The translations under genes and the position numbers were made by a program. This document shows, one piece after another, positions 33,266-45,554 of a stretch of 64,000 bases of DNA. Under the pieces are notes generated by a model that saw only the letters and a program-made list of their open reading frames with translations, was not told the DNA's origin and made no database searches. Every line of letters begins with the position of its first letter. Positions within the stretch are counted from its first letter, which is position 1. Origin of the DNA: Podocnemis expansa (lineage: Eukaryota; Chordata; Testudines; Podocnemididae); the NCBI GenBank assembly GCA_007922195.1, contig ML681998.1, forward strand, positions 13,872,921 to 13,936,920, given 5' to 3'.

Positions 33266-35644
33266 CAGGGGTGGCCAAACTACAGAACTCAAGAGCTGCA
33301 CAAGTTGATTATTAAACCTTCGGGAGCCGTACTGAGGCATATAACCACATATTTTACCTGCTTAAAATTCATTGCACATTTTAATTTTATCATAAAAATA
33401 GGGCAAATATTGATCCACTGTCAGATTCTAATAATTATTTAAGATTACCATGAAACTAGGCCTATACAGTAAAAATTTAGCTGTCGCTAGATGTAGAACA
33501 CTACAGGCTTGTGGCAAGTTTTTTTTAAAATCTGGGCACTAACTTGTCAATGCAGTAGGTAAAAGCTCTCTCAGATGCTGATCTCTAAGTATTGCACAAT
33601 GTTTTGAATTTCATTGTGGAATGTGATGCTTCACAGCAGTAAGTTGTGCCAAAAATTGAAAGTAATTATGTTCGGTTTTATACTTTTCTCCTTTGTATTT
33701 TCATTTCTTAGTATTCCACATCATGTTTAGGACTGTAAAACATGATTTTATTTTAACAACGAGTACGCTGCATTAGGGCCTGAGAAAATTTAAACATGCC
33801 ATGGCTTCTCTGACCATGTCATGCTTCTCTCTCCCACCCTCTGTTGCTGCTTCCCTGCCATCTCTTACCACATTGCTGCTTCTCTGCTCTCCCCAACCAT
33901 GCCACACTTCTGTCTCCCACCCCATCCTGGCACCTACCATGTCCCCGCTTCCCTGCCAGTATTTCTGCCAGTAAACTTGTTCTCTAAAATACTCATGGAC
34001 AATGAAGACAAAAGGCCTGAGGACTCACACAATTAATTTTAAAATGAGAGTAATAGTAAGGGAAAACACTGCTCTCATCTTAATCCTGTGAAGAGATGCA
34101 CACAGGGACACCTTTTCAACTGTTCAGAATCACAACAGATCAATGAGAATTTATGGAGACAGAAAGTGCAAGATCAGAGCCTGTTTCAGTAAGTGCTTTG
34201 GAGTCCATGCAGAGAAGATACCATGGAAAAAAATCCCATTGAGTTTATTCAGTTTGGGGTCAGGCCTTATATAAATTCTAAATGTCAATATTTGGTTTTT
34301 ATAATACAAAGTAAAATATTGGTGAGAGAATTTTTTTTTCAGAAAGTTTACAACACAATTTTCTGTCCTCAGCCCTTCACAACAATTACTCTTGTCTAAA
34401 GGGCTCAGATACCCATAGAGTCATTCATGAAGACTGCACTGAAATATAAATAGATTTTGACTATACAACAAAAAAAGAATTAATACATGTTGAATGCTAT
34501 TTAATCAGTAGAAGTATAGTGCTGCTATTGAACTTTGCAGTGAATGTAAATTATTTTGGTAATTGACTTAGTTATATTAATTAAAATTTTCTTATAAAAT
34601 AAATGTGCTAGCAGTTCCTTCTGCAAACAGATGACATACTGATGTCTCAGGCACACTTGTTCAATGGACTTAAGGATTTTTTTTTTCTAAAGCCAGTTTT
34701 CAGTAGTGGTGGTCTGTCTTAAGTCTAGATCATTTTGCATGCTGAAAATGAACCATGATCCATAATAAGTACTTATAACATTCTTTAAATAGAGTTTTTT
34801 TTTTTAAATAACATTTTGACAGTAGTCAGTGGTTTTGGATGTAACACGTGTCAATTTTCAGTCATTTCTGATGATTCTTATTTAATTCTCAAAATAGAAA
34901 TACAAGATAAATAATTTTTCATTATATTACAATATCTGGAAATGCCAGGTGATTTTTAAAAAAGAAAATTAATTTATGATTGCTTTTCAGGTTTAAATTG
35001 CTAATTATCACTTATCTGTGGTTCATTGTAGACTTCTTGATCAATTTATGTTGCCAGTCTTAAAAATATTTACCCAGAAAACAATATAAAAAAAAAGTAT
35101 TTAAAAAATCATGCACTGATGTAATTAAAGGCTGTATCATTATGCACACAGACAAGGAGGGTAGAATTAATATTGTGTGGGTAAACTGTAGAATTTGGCA
35201 GGTACTTGCTCCAAGTGCTTGTCTTTACACCTAACTGATGACTTGCTTTTCCCTGCTGACTCTCACAGTGCTGCCCCTGCCCTCCTGGCTCTTACCAGGC
35301 TGCTTTTTTCTGCTGGTGAGGCTCTCACAATGCAGCCCCTCCCCTGCGGGATCTCTCAATGCAGCCCCTCCGCGCTCTGACCAGGCTGCTTTTTCCCTGC
35401 AGGCTCTCCCAGTGTTGCCCCTCCCCCAGCTCTGACCACGCTGCTTTTTCCTGCAGCTTTCACAAGGCTGTTCCTCTGCTGCCGGCTCTCACCCTGCCGC
35501 CACCTCTCTGCTGTCCCCGACCACTGCAAATTTCTCACCCCTGGCTCCTGCCATGCCACCCTTCCCTCCTGGGCTCTCCCGGGAGCAGCAGTTTTTCTTT
35601 AAAGAGCCGCATGAGGCTCGCGAGCTGCAGTTTGGCCGCATCTG
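33266..35644. mobile_element. hAT element, 2.4 kb, inserted in the PLE tail
   Basis: The left end CAGGGGTGGCCAAACT and the inverted right end (reverse complement CAGATGCGGCCAAACT) agree at 13 of 16. The flanking 8-mers GTCTATAA (33258-33265) and GTCTATGA (35645-35652) agree at 7 of 8. The PLE tail continues on both sides. Inside are an AT-rich middle (34040-35180) and CT-rich, GC-richer patches (33800-33960 and 35250-35580), with no transposase remains, so it is non-autonomous or an extensively deleted relative. Confidence 0.82.
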
Positions 35645-35652
35645 GTCTATGA

Positions 35653-35715
35653 GGTGCCACAGGACTCTCACTGCTTTTGCTATACACAGACTAACACGGC
35701 TACCCTCTGGAAATT
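35653..35715 (+). mobile_element. Penelope-like element tail (right piece)
   Basis: After the hAT target duplication the PLE 3' end resumes: GAGGTGCCACAGGACTCTCA, then CACAGACTAACACGGCTACC. This is the same terminus seen in the other PLE copies. Confidence 0.8.
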
Positions 35716-36245
35716 TCTATGATCAGTTGTTTTCTCTATCTATGCAACTAAAACTCAGATCAAAATCCTCCTGAGTCTGGACCATTATTTCATCTTTCTT
35801 GTCATTCAGTAGCTCTTCCAGGTCGTACAAAGTACACCTAATAAGATGATCTTAGCTCACCAGTCTGATTGCATCATCTTTCTTCTCTCTTTTCTGCTGC
35901 ATCAAAGTCAAGTTTTTTGTAACTATCTTCAAAGTCCTACAGTACTCTTCATCCTATTATGTATTTTCCTTTTTCTCATATGGAGTCCTCCCATCCTCTC
36001 ATTTCCACCCCTGTTAACACTGTAAAATAATTAAAAAAAAAAAAAGTTTAAATAAACCTAGTGAGAGAAGGTCATTTTGCTGTAGACGTACCTATTCTAG
36101 ACATCAGGTCATATTTTGCTCTCAGTTGCACTGATATCAGTCAGGCATATTTCCATTTCCTTTATCATTCAGCAACTTGATCATTGTCTTTTCTTTGTCT
36201 CTGAGAATAATCACTGTTTTGTTTTTATTAATTTGATAAATCACT
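35716..36245. other. Intronic sequence, nothing recognised
   Basis: No repeat family or coding signal was seen. Confidence 0.45.
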
Positions 36246-36445
36246 AGTATTTTGTTTGCAGTATTGTAGCAATGTTGGTCTCAGGATATTGGTGAGATAA
36301 GGTGGGTGAGATTATATCTTTTGTTGGACCAACTTAAGTTTATGACAGAGACAAAGTTCTGATCTACACAATGGGAAAGCTCAGAAGCTACTCTCTTTCA
36401 CCACCAGAAGTTGATCAAACAAAAGATATTACCACACCTGCCTTG
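36246..36445. repeat. Imperfect inverted repeat, PLE-like fold-back
   Basis: The arms 36299-36335 and 36408-36444 are 37-base inverted copies with roughly 78% agreement by eye (core ATATCTTTTGTTGGACCAAC). The preceding GTATTGTAGCAATGTTGGTC resembles the outer terminus of PLE-like fold-back repeats. No coding part is present. Confidence 0.55.
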
Positions 36446-38775
36446 TTTCTAGTATTTCATTAGAATGTAAGCAATAAGTCATGACTTGCATAATACAAGA
36501 ATTGTTCCAGTAACTTTATTATGAAATACTTTGTTTCAAAAGAAAAAGAGTGCTATGATAGATATTAACAGAGATTATAAAGATGTCAGAGAATAGTTGT
36601 TAAACTAACATAAAATGCACTTAAATTGCTGTGAAAATAAGAAGGTTCCATTGATTACTAAGTGACCAACTGTGATGATCTTCAAAGATGATGATGTACT
36701 AGAACAGAAAATGTAGACGTCTTCAATACGTACATTCACCAAATTTTATGCCATGTGAAAGCAACTGTGCATCCACTGGAGAGCTCTTTTCAGGTTGATG
36801 AGAAGGCAGAAATGTATTGATTTAGCAGATCATCACTGCTTTTTGGAATTACATCATGTCTATTTTATTAATGTTCTCATTGGATTTGTGAGAAATGTGC
36901 TTATTGTCCAGTTTCTTTAAAAGTATTTAATTTGTCAAAAATTTATCCACAAAGTATTTAAAAAAAAAAACAAAAACAAACTACATTATCCGTAATGTTG
37001 CAATGATATATATGGGAGGGAAAGCACTGAGCACCTCGATACAGTAGTGTTAATATGGACCAGTGCATTGGTATCATAACACAGCAGTTGTGTCATTTGA
37101 ATGTGCAGTGTCCGGCTGTGGTATATGGTGGGAGGCTTCTGTGTTGAATTTGGTCAGGCTATGAAAGAGAGAGAGGGGGGGATGTGTGTCACTGTTTACA
37201 GTTACAATTACCCTGATCCCCTTCAATGGTTCACTGCAGGAATGCCTAGTCAGGTCTCGGGTCTCCAGCGGTCATCTGTCTGTGGGCAAAGACGCTTGTT
37301 TTACTCCATTCTGACTGTTTTAGAGTGCACAGCCCCCTGACATCCACTGTATTATCTCCAGTAAGTCAGTCTGCCTAAAGCCAGCTCTTGTGCATCGCTC
37401 TTTCTCAGAGGTCTACAATCTGTGTGCCTCTAGAAGTTACAAGTGACTGCTAAGCTCTTTCTAAGCAAGCACATTTATTTTTTTAAGGTAAAAGCATTAC
37501 AGAGAAAACACACAGACTATAAAAGTTGCTACACATAAGCTAAAAGCTTACCAGAGGGTCACCCAGGATTCTTATGGGGCCCAAGTAGCCCAAAGTCTTT
37601 TCAGCCCTTCTGCAGGGGTTGAGGCTCTCCTTGAACAGATGTTCTGTCAGTTTGCTGAGTCTGAAAGAAGGCCCTGAGTCAGTTTAAATTTATGCTCTTT
37701 ACACAAAAAGCCCTTTCTTTGTCTGTTGGTTGCTGGAAAAATCTCATACGAGCCACTGCATGCAAAAATTCTTTTGAGTTGTTTGCAGCCTGAGGGATTT
37801 GCATTATATGCCACCCACACCATTTTTAGTTCCTGGAGGAGCTGTGGCAAACCGGCCCTGGGAATTGCATACAATCTCTGGTCCACAGTGATGTGTAAAC
37901 CATTCATAAACTTAATACAGTATTTTACTCCCAAAGTTACTGCAGATGGTTACAGTATTGGTCACAATATGTTTGGAATCATTTACTATCTGGGAGGCAG
38001 ATCTTACTAAAGATGAGCTTGAAACCTAATAATACGCTGAAACACAGTCTTGGAGAGATTACAACAGTCATGATGAAACACTTGGTAGGCAAGCAAATTG
38101 AGGCATCTGTAGAAAAGGTAACAGGTGCATTTTGACTTTAAACGTAACATTTTTAAAAGCTCATTACATCACTGGTGAGCTTGCTACCTAGAAAAGTTTT
38201 GTAGAGTAAAATCAGCAGATAGCTGGATGACCCACAGCCTGAGAGATGAGATGAATTTTTAATACATCAGCCTAGGGTCCCAGTCCTGTACAGAGCCCTG
38301 TACTCAGGCAGAGGCACATTGACTCAGTAGGGCTCTGAGAAGAGCTCGACATACATGAAGCTAATTGCTTCACTGGGGCTTTGTTTGAAATTGGATCCAG
38401 CATTCTGACTACTCAGATTGTTCAGTTATTAAATCCTTTCCACAAGGCTTCCTTGAAGAGATATCTGAAATCTACAGAAGCAAGAAGTTTGTCTCAGTTT
38501 GTAACATTGGCTTCTTTTTGACTGAAGTGTACCCAGAGTAGCACAGTACACCTAACTGCTCATTGGATCAATAACTAATTTATTTAAAGAGCTCTCATTC
38601 TGCACAGTCTATCAAACTGATACAGGAAGTATTCAGATCTGCCATTTATGATACTGCCAGAAAAAACATACAAGAAATATCTGGGTGCCAGTGCTAAGTG
38701 GATGTTTTCCTTTGCACCAATAGTTGCTGAAAGCTTTTTCACAAAGATTGAGCAGTTGTTAATACAGAAGTGCAT

Positions 38776-38777
<2 letters not shown>
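36446..38777. other. Intronic sequence, possible degraded repeat at 37200-38000
   Basis: No gene was found. The stretch at about 37200-38000 has a less AT-rich character that might be an old LTR or other repeat, but I see no ends and no coding match. Confidence 0.3.

Positions 38778-38830
<53 letters not shown>
38778..38830 (+). repeat. (ATT)n microsatellite
   Basis: An uninterrupted run of ATT of 53 bases, nearly 18 units. The poly-Tyr and poly-Asn frames across it are artefacts. Confidence 0.98.
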
Positions 38831-38831
<1 letters not shown>

Positions 38832-41055
38832 GCAACTGCCCATAGAGAGACTGATGAGTGCAAGGCAGAAGATAGCTAGACATTTTTCTACTGGAGTCTT
38901 TGAGCTCCATGCCCTACCCAAGGAGCCAAGCATGGCTATAGCTATGCTAATTTGGGATACTGTCATGAGGTGAAACACTGTTTAAAATGCCTTCTTGAGA
39001 ATCAATCAGTCAATCAATCAGTTTTCTTGTTTTCACTATAGGTGGTTTTGGCCCAGCTTGTGTGTCCCTCCTGCCACTTTTGCTGCTTGAAATTGCTGTC
39101 CTTGTAGGTGATTGACAAGTTAGTGTGTTAACCAAGGTGCATTTTCTGTCTCCATCTCCTCTTTTTGTCTTTTTTCTTAACTTCTGTTGCACATTTCCTT
39201 GTCTATCCTCTTGAGTGCTGTGCTGACTGAGCTTTGCTGGACACATTGCCTCTTGTCAATCAGTGTCAGGACCTTTGTCTGGTCAAGTTGCATTGCTTTT
39301 TCTTGCTGATTAATAGGAAAAGGTACATCAGTGATGGGAGCACATTAGGGGAACTAGTGGCTACAGAAAGAATCTGGTTACAGATTTCATCTCAGTTTTG
39401 AAAGGGAAGGTTTGCACTTTTGCAGCTCATACAATGCCATGCTAATAGTCTCAGTAACTTTGTGATCTGTAACATTTACATATTGGCCCAGAAGATTAAT
39501 ATGTAAGCATTAAAAGTTAATCAATTTAGTTATGGCAGCCTTTCAAAATCATCCTTAAATCTGTTAGCTCAGTTCAAAAGCTACTTGCCTGCTTTTTTTA
39601 TGATGATATAAATAATGGCAATGTTTTATTTGTCTGCGATGAGCAGAGGAGTAGAAATTCACAGTGCTGAATTTTGGCTTTCATGGAAGCTCATTGAGCT
39701 AGGGGCTGTCATTTATTATATGTTTATTCAGTGCCTAGGACATAGTAGGGCTGGTTCTGGCTTTTAAGAGATATGCAGTATTAACATAGAATAATAATCA
39801 TGGATTTAAAATTGACACACTCAGCCTTTAGGAGAGCAATGCTTTAAGATTACTTAAAGCTCACTATTAAAGAATAGCAAGAGAAAGAGTGAATTAGTGA
39901 GATCCTAATGTGGAAGTACATCAACTTTTTCTTTTTCCAATTTTTCTTTCTCTGCAGCTCCTAAGCTCTTCTTTGGTTCAGGCAGGGCAAATAAGTGCTG
40001 CATTGCTGTTGTCACAGCAGGATTCATAGTTGCTGAAGGCTTTCTACTGAGCAGGGATCACAAGGGCTGTTTGAGCTTTTTGGAAGGTGATGGAGAAGGG
40101 TTTGTCACTATTTTACTTTTGTCAATGGATAGATGTGGGTGTTCTGGAGAGACAGTTAATGTTGGTGGGTAGGAAATAGCATTGCTGTTGCCACTGTGGG
40201 TTCCCCAGGCCCACAGTGAGTTACTTGGTTTGTACTACCACATTGCATGGTAGTTCTATATCTAAAGTAGGGGTTCCCACCCTGATTCATCAAGCTCAGA
40301 TCATGATCCCAATGAAAAGAGAGGGAATTTTGAAACTTGATTTTGATGGGGCTTAGACTTGACAACTTTAGTAGAAAGTTGCTGCAGTGTGTAGGGAACT
40401 TTGTTTACAAACTATGGAGACTCTCTTCAAGAATCAGCCTTTCTGCCGGTAGCCATTTACATCACCAAACTGTCAACGCTTCAAAAGACTTCTAAATGTG
40501 GATACCCTGGGCCAACAGAAACAAAAACATTGGAAAAAATAAGTTTTTCCATGTACACAAATATTGACTCACAGCAATACACAGTATTCCAAATATTTGG
40601 CTTTTTAGAGAGACTGTATGTTGATTTGATTATAAAACTTATATTTTCTCAAGATTAGTAGATTAGAATATTATCTGGATTGTAAACTGCATCTCTAAGC
40701 AGTTGCATTGTTTTAGTGATCTTTATGCTGATTGGAAAAAATAAGATTAAGCACAAAGTAGAAAGAAATAGCCTTCTGTACTGCAGGAGCAAGAGATTTA
40801 TACTGTATGGTATCTTAAGTTTAGCTAATGATACCTTTGTGGTCAGTCATCGGGGGACAAAGCTGAGTTCTTCTCAGGCTTTGAAAATGGGAAGGTCTGT
40901 ATGATGGGTAAATACTAAGAGCCAAATACATCTACTAGTACTAAAGATATTTAACATAGCTTGAAAGCAATGCAAAGTCTTGTGCTGCAGCAGTTAAGCA
41001 AGCTGGTAACATGTAATTAGCAGCATCATACTGGCAAATATAGAGCTGTCCAGGT
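38831..41055. other. Intronic sequence with a small repeat fragment
   Basis: No gene was found. At 39715-39810, TATGTTTATTCAGTGCCTAG and the following bases resemble, in reverse, the dispersed family at 18900-19030. The remainder is not recognised. Confidence 0.4.
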
Positions 41056-41242
41056 AACTATTTCTTCTTCAAGTGCTGCTCCTGTCCATTCCCTTGTAGG
41101 TGTCTGCACGCCCCGTGCAAGGCACGCCGGAATTCTTTTCCCCTAGAGTACACATAGGGTCAGCTGTAGCGCCCCCTGGAGTGGCGCCGCCGCCACTCCC
41201 TATATAGTCCCCAGCCGACCGGTCCCTCCTCAGTTCCTTCTC
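41056..41242 (+). repeat. Left inverted terminal repeat of the DIRS-like element
   Basis: About 187 bases, including GCACGCCCCGTGCAAGGCAC and GAGTGGCGCCGCCGCCACTC, match the reverse of 46749-46948. It ends around CAGTTCCTTCT (41231-41241). The outer boundary is uncertain by a few bases (41054-41061). Confidence 0.88.
41197..41206 (+). promoter_or_regulatory. Candidate core promoter motif in the left terminal repeat
   Basis: CCCTATATAG lies about 200 bases before the gag ATG and is conserved, inverted, in the right repeat (around 46783-46792). A TATA-like box in the left repeat would suit transcription of the element. This is inferred from sequence only. Confidence 0.4.
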
Positions 41243-41411
41243 ACTGCCTTGTCGGTCGCTGGAACGTTCCGTGGCTTCGAGCGAGCTGCACGTGGCCACT
41301 TCTGTTGGAGTACCCAAAGTTTGTTTGTTGTTAGTTCGTTATTTAGTTAGTTTGTTAGTTAGTAGTAGAGTTAGTTAGATACAGTGCCCACCCCGGGCTC
41401 GGGGCTGGGCT

Positions 41412-43654
41412 ATGCCGGGCTTTAAAACTTGTGGGCAGTGCAGGAAGTCCATGCCCTTGGATGATCTGCACAGCAATTGTTTACTGTGCTTAGGCGAAGC
41501 TCACCTCGCTGAGAGGTGTAAAATTTGTAGAGGCTTCAAGCCGCGAACTCAGAAGGACAGGGTTCAGCGGCCGAAACTCCACATGATGGAGGAAGCCCTT
41601 TGTCCCGCGCCGGGTGACTCGGGATCGAGTACGGCACCGTCGATGCGGAGTGCCCCGGCGTCATTGGCACCGTCGTTGGCACCGAAGCCTAGCTGCCCCA
41701 AGCCACATCGGGAGCCCTGGCGCAGGTCGTCGTCCCCGGTACCGCCTAAGAAGAAGTGAGTGGATAGAGGGCGCTCGCTGCGCCGAGCGGCAGCGGGGGG
41801 GACACTGAATGGAGCCGTGCTGGCCGACCCATCTCCCTGTCCCCAGTGCCGGTGCAGGACCGTCCTGAGAGGCCGCTCAGCCTGGTGTCAACTTCCTCTC
41901 CTACCAGAGACATTTTAGAAGAGGAGTTGATCCTGCTGGCTACGCCTGAGGCTTTCGCAGCGGTGCAGGAACTGTCAGGCCTCTCAGCCCCGAGGGCACT
42001 GGCTGTGGGCCCGCTGCTGGGGTCGGTACCGTTGCGAGGGAAACCGATGCCTCTCACGGCCGGTCGTGTGCAGAGCCGGGTACTGTTTCCTACTCAACGG
42101 CACCGTTCGCCGGTACCACTGACAGTAGTGGCAGCGGCTGGGGCTCCCCGCTTCCAGTCTCCGACTGCTACGCGGCACCGCCCTTCGCCAGTCCGCCGGC
42201 ACCGCGATCGGCAAGAAGAAGGTCGGCGCCGTTCCCTGGTGCAGTCCTCATCGGCACTGCCGTGGTCCCCACGGTCCAGCCCTTCTACGAGCTCCGTGGA
42301 AGAGTTGGCACCACGTGACTTGCATAAGGAGGCGAGCATGCAGCCTCAACAGGCCCCTGCGGCACCGCCTTTTCACACTCAGTGGTCGGCGTGGCAGCCC
42401 GGGATGCAGTGGCCTTTTTGGACTCCTTGGGCTGCCCACCAGGGCCCAGGGTTCGTCCCAGGAGCCCCCATGCCGAGTGCAGGTGTCAGGTCAGCGCCGT
42501 CTGCTTTGCTCGGTGCTCCCCCCGGTACTGGGGAGGCATCAGAGGTGGAGTCCTTGAGGGACGAGCAGGACCAGGCTAGCCTGGCCAGCCGAGGCTGCAG
42601 CACGAGGTCCAGGGCGCCATCGGGAGGTCCGGATCTCGAGGAGTTGTCGTCTTCGTCCCCGGACGAGGCAGTGGCAGGGGCCAAGCCATTGGCTATTCCG
42701 GACGATGCTAAGGCTCACCAGGAGCTTCTCCACCGAGTAGCCACCGGTTTAAATATCCAGCCAGAGGAGACTGCGGCGGACGCGGATCCCATGGTGGACA
42801 TTCTGGTCCCTGAAGGCCCGAGCCGCATCGCCCTGCCCTTTATTAAAACTATACAGAACACTACCAAGGTGCTGTGGCACACCCCCGCCTCGATTCCCCC
42901 CACGGCCAAATGAGCAGAAAGGAAACACTTTGTTCCCTCTAAGGGCTATGAACATTTTTATTCCCATCCTACTCCTAGCTCGTTGGTGGTCGCGGTGGCG
43001 AATGAACGGGAGAGACAAGGCCGTCCTGGGTCGACTCCCAAGTCCAAGGACGCTAAAAAGTTGGACCTGTTTGGCCGCAAGATCTATTTGACTGGGGGGT
43101 TGCAGCTGTGGATAGCCAACCAGCAGGCTATCCTCAGCCGGTATATGTTCAATGCCTGGTCAGCCCTCGAGCGCTTTAGTGACTCAATGGAGCAGGACTC
43201 CAGAGCAGCCCTGTTGGCTTCCATCAAGGAGGGCAAGGTTGTGTCCAAGGCCCTGTTGCAATCGGCCTTAGATGCAGCCAACGCGGCGGCCCGCTCCATG
43301 GTTTTGGGGGTTACTATGCGGCGGAGCTCATGGTTGCAGGCATCGGGGCTGCCGCAAGAGGTCCAGGCTGCAATACAGGACCTGCCCTTCGAAGGGCCAG
43401 AGCTGTTTGCCCAACAGACAGACGCCCGTCTCCAGACTTTGAAGGACTCCAGGGCGTTGATTAAGTCCTTGAGACTCCACACCCCAGTGAGCCAAAGGAA
43501 GCACTTTAAGCCGCCCCCTCCTCCCGCGCAGCTGTACCACTGCTGCCAGGATGATGACAAGCGTAAGGGCAGGAGGGCCCATAGGTCCACAGGGCGTCAG
43601 CCCAGCGGCCAAGGGGATTCGCGCCAATCGGCTGCTCAGAAGAAGGCTTTTTGA
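41412..43654 (+). pseudogene. DIRS-like gag (ORF1), lightly damaged
   Basis: The ATG at 41412 opens a frame starting MPGFKTCGQCRKSMP with a cluster of Cys and His (C-x2-C repeated, CKICRGFKPRTQKD). It is probably a zinc-binding head and is shared by DIRS gag proteins in turtles. This frame runs to 41759. The long middle continues in another + frame from about 41846, so a frameshift lies between. The middle is Ser/Pro/Arg-rich to 42913, where TGA (42911-42913) interrupts, and the same frame resumes to 43654. The last part is better conserved, for example LDLFGRKIYLTGGLQLWIAN and LPQEVQAAIQDLPFEGPELF. It should form the nucleocapsid-like particle. The C-terminal part also matches the old copy. 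Confidence 0.8.
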
Positions 43655-43703
43655 TGGTCGGCACGAGGGCGACCCATGAAACCCCAAAGATCCAGCGATT
43701 CTC

Positions 43704-45554
43704 TTGTTCGTCAACAGACTGGCCCGTTATGCGCTGGAATGGCGCAAAATTACAAAACACCGCTGGGTTCTCAGAACAGTTCAGGAGGTCTATTCCCTCC
43801 AATTTTCTTCGTTACCCCCGTCTGTCCCCCCTGCTTTGCGTGGTTCCCTGCGGGATCAGGCCCACCAAGTACTGTGGGAGGAGGTGCAGACGCTGCTCCA
43901 GAAAGGGGCGGTGGAAGAGGTGCCGCCGGGCCGCAAGGGCAAAGGTTTTTACTCCCAATATTTCCTTATTCCCAAGGCAAAAGGGGGCCTGCGCCCAATT
44001 TTGGATTTGAGGCGCCTCAACCGGTTCCTCCGGAAAATTCGGTTCCGGATGGTATCCCTCGCCTCAATTGTCCCTTCTCTGGATCCAGGCGATTGGTATG
44101 CCGCCCTCGACTTGCAAGACGCATACTTCCATGTCGCAATCAGCCCGATGCACAGGAGGTTTCTACGCTTCATCGTTGGACGGGGGCACCTGCAATTCAC
44201 AGTACTCCCGTTTGGCCTCTTGGCAGCTCCGCAGGTATTCACAAAGTGCCTGGCGGTGGTAGTGGCGTTTCTCAGGAAGAAAGGGGTCACTCTCTTCCCA
44301 TATTTGGACGACTGGCTGGTGGTGGGCAAGTCATATCAGGAGGTGCTGGCCCATCTGACGCTGATGCAATCCGTGTTCGATTGCCTCGGGCTGCTGGTAA
44401 ACATGCAAAAGTCGGTGCTCATTTCTGCGCAAAGGATAGAGTTTATAGGGGCGGTTCTTGACTTGACGTCCGCAAGGGTGAGCCTCCCCACCGCCCAATT
44501 CCAAACGATCAAGCAGGCCAGTGGACTCCTTAACAAAGTTCCCCCTCGTATCTGCATGAGAGTGCCTTCGCTTGCTGGGCCTCATGCCCGCCTATGCATG
44601 CGCCTGCTCCAGCTGGGGTTCACGAGTGCGTTCCGCCCGGCAAGAGACAGTTTGGACACTATGGTCATTGTGCCAGCGTCGGTGCTAGAGACCCTTCGTT
44701 GGTGGGGCTGCGAGACCAACCTTTGCTTAGGGGTCCCGTTCCGCCTTCCCCAGCTGTCGATTCACTTGGTGACGGATGCCTCGGACATAGGTTGGGGTGC
44801 GCATCTCGGCGGCCTCAAAACGCAAGGACTGGGGGGGGTTGCAGATTCCTGGTTACATAACAACGTAAAGGAGCTCAGGGCAGTGCGCCTGGCTTGCATG
44901 GTGTTTTGGGATCATCTTCGGGGGTGAACAGTGTCCGTTCGGACGGACAACACCACCACGATGTTTTACATCAACAAACAAGGCGGCACGCACTCACATC
45001 AACTTTGCCAGGAAGCCATGAGTCTTTGGGAGTTCTGTATTCGCCACAAGATCCACCCAGTGGCATCGTATATACTGGGCCTCCGGAACTGCTTGGTGGA
45101 TGAGCTCAGCCGCAGGTTCATGACCCACGAGTGGCCCCTCCACCCGGAAGTAGCGGAATCACTCTTCCGGAGGTGGGGTTATCCCCGTCTGGACCTGTTT
45201 GCCTCACACTACAATGCGAAATGCCAGGACTTCTGTTCGTTCCGGGGACTCAGCCCCGGGTCGAGGGCGGATGCCTTCGAGGTCCACTGGGGGCAGCTAG
45301 GCCTACTGTATGCGTTCCCTCCGACACTGCTAGTGCCCAGAGTGTTGTGGAAGATAAAGGAGGAGAAAGCTCAGGTCATTCTAGTCGCCCCGGCGTGGCT
45401 GAGGCAACATTGGTTTTCGGCCCTACTGCGGTGGTCTAGGTGCAGCCCTGTTCGGTTGCCTCTCAGGCTGGACCTGTTGACCCAGGACAGCGGGCGACTC
45501 CTCCACCCCAACCTGGAGGCACTGCATCTCCACGCGTGGTTCCTTCATGGCTGA
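43704..45554 (+). pseudogene. DIRS-like RT, RNase H and methyltransferase-like ORF2, one internal stop
   Basis: One frame is open from 43704 (no clear ATG) to TGA at 44925-44927, then continues in phase to 45554. RT blocks in order: EEVQTLLQKGAVEEVPPGRK, FYSQYFLIPKAKGGLRPILD, LRRLNRFLRKIRFRMVS, ALDLQDAYFHVAISPMHRRF, FTVLPFGLLAAPQVFTK, and the catalytic YLDDWLVVG (residues 200-203), which is intact. RNase H has VTDASDIGWGAHL and VRTDNTTTMFYINKQGGTHS, with NCLVDELSRR. The 3' part (YAFPP.LLVPRVLWKIKEEK) is the region often annotated as an adenine-methyltransferase-like domain in DIRS elements. The TGA lies between WDHLRG and TVSVRTD and may be a decayed arginine codon. The recombinase frame overlaps from about 45440. 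Confidence 0.9.

Noticed and set aside
38648..38978. Frames with poly-Tyr or poly-Asn
   Set aside because: They arise from the (ATT)n microsatellite.
42094..43802. Long minus-strand and alternate-frame openings within the DIRS-like element
   Set aside because: Shadows of the GC-rich gag and RT frames. They carry none of the motifs found on the + frames.
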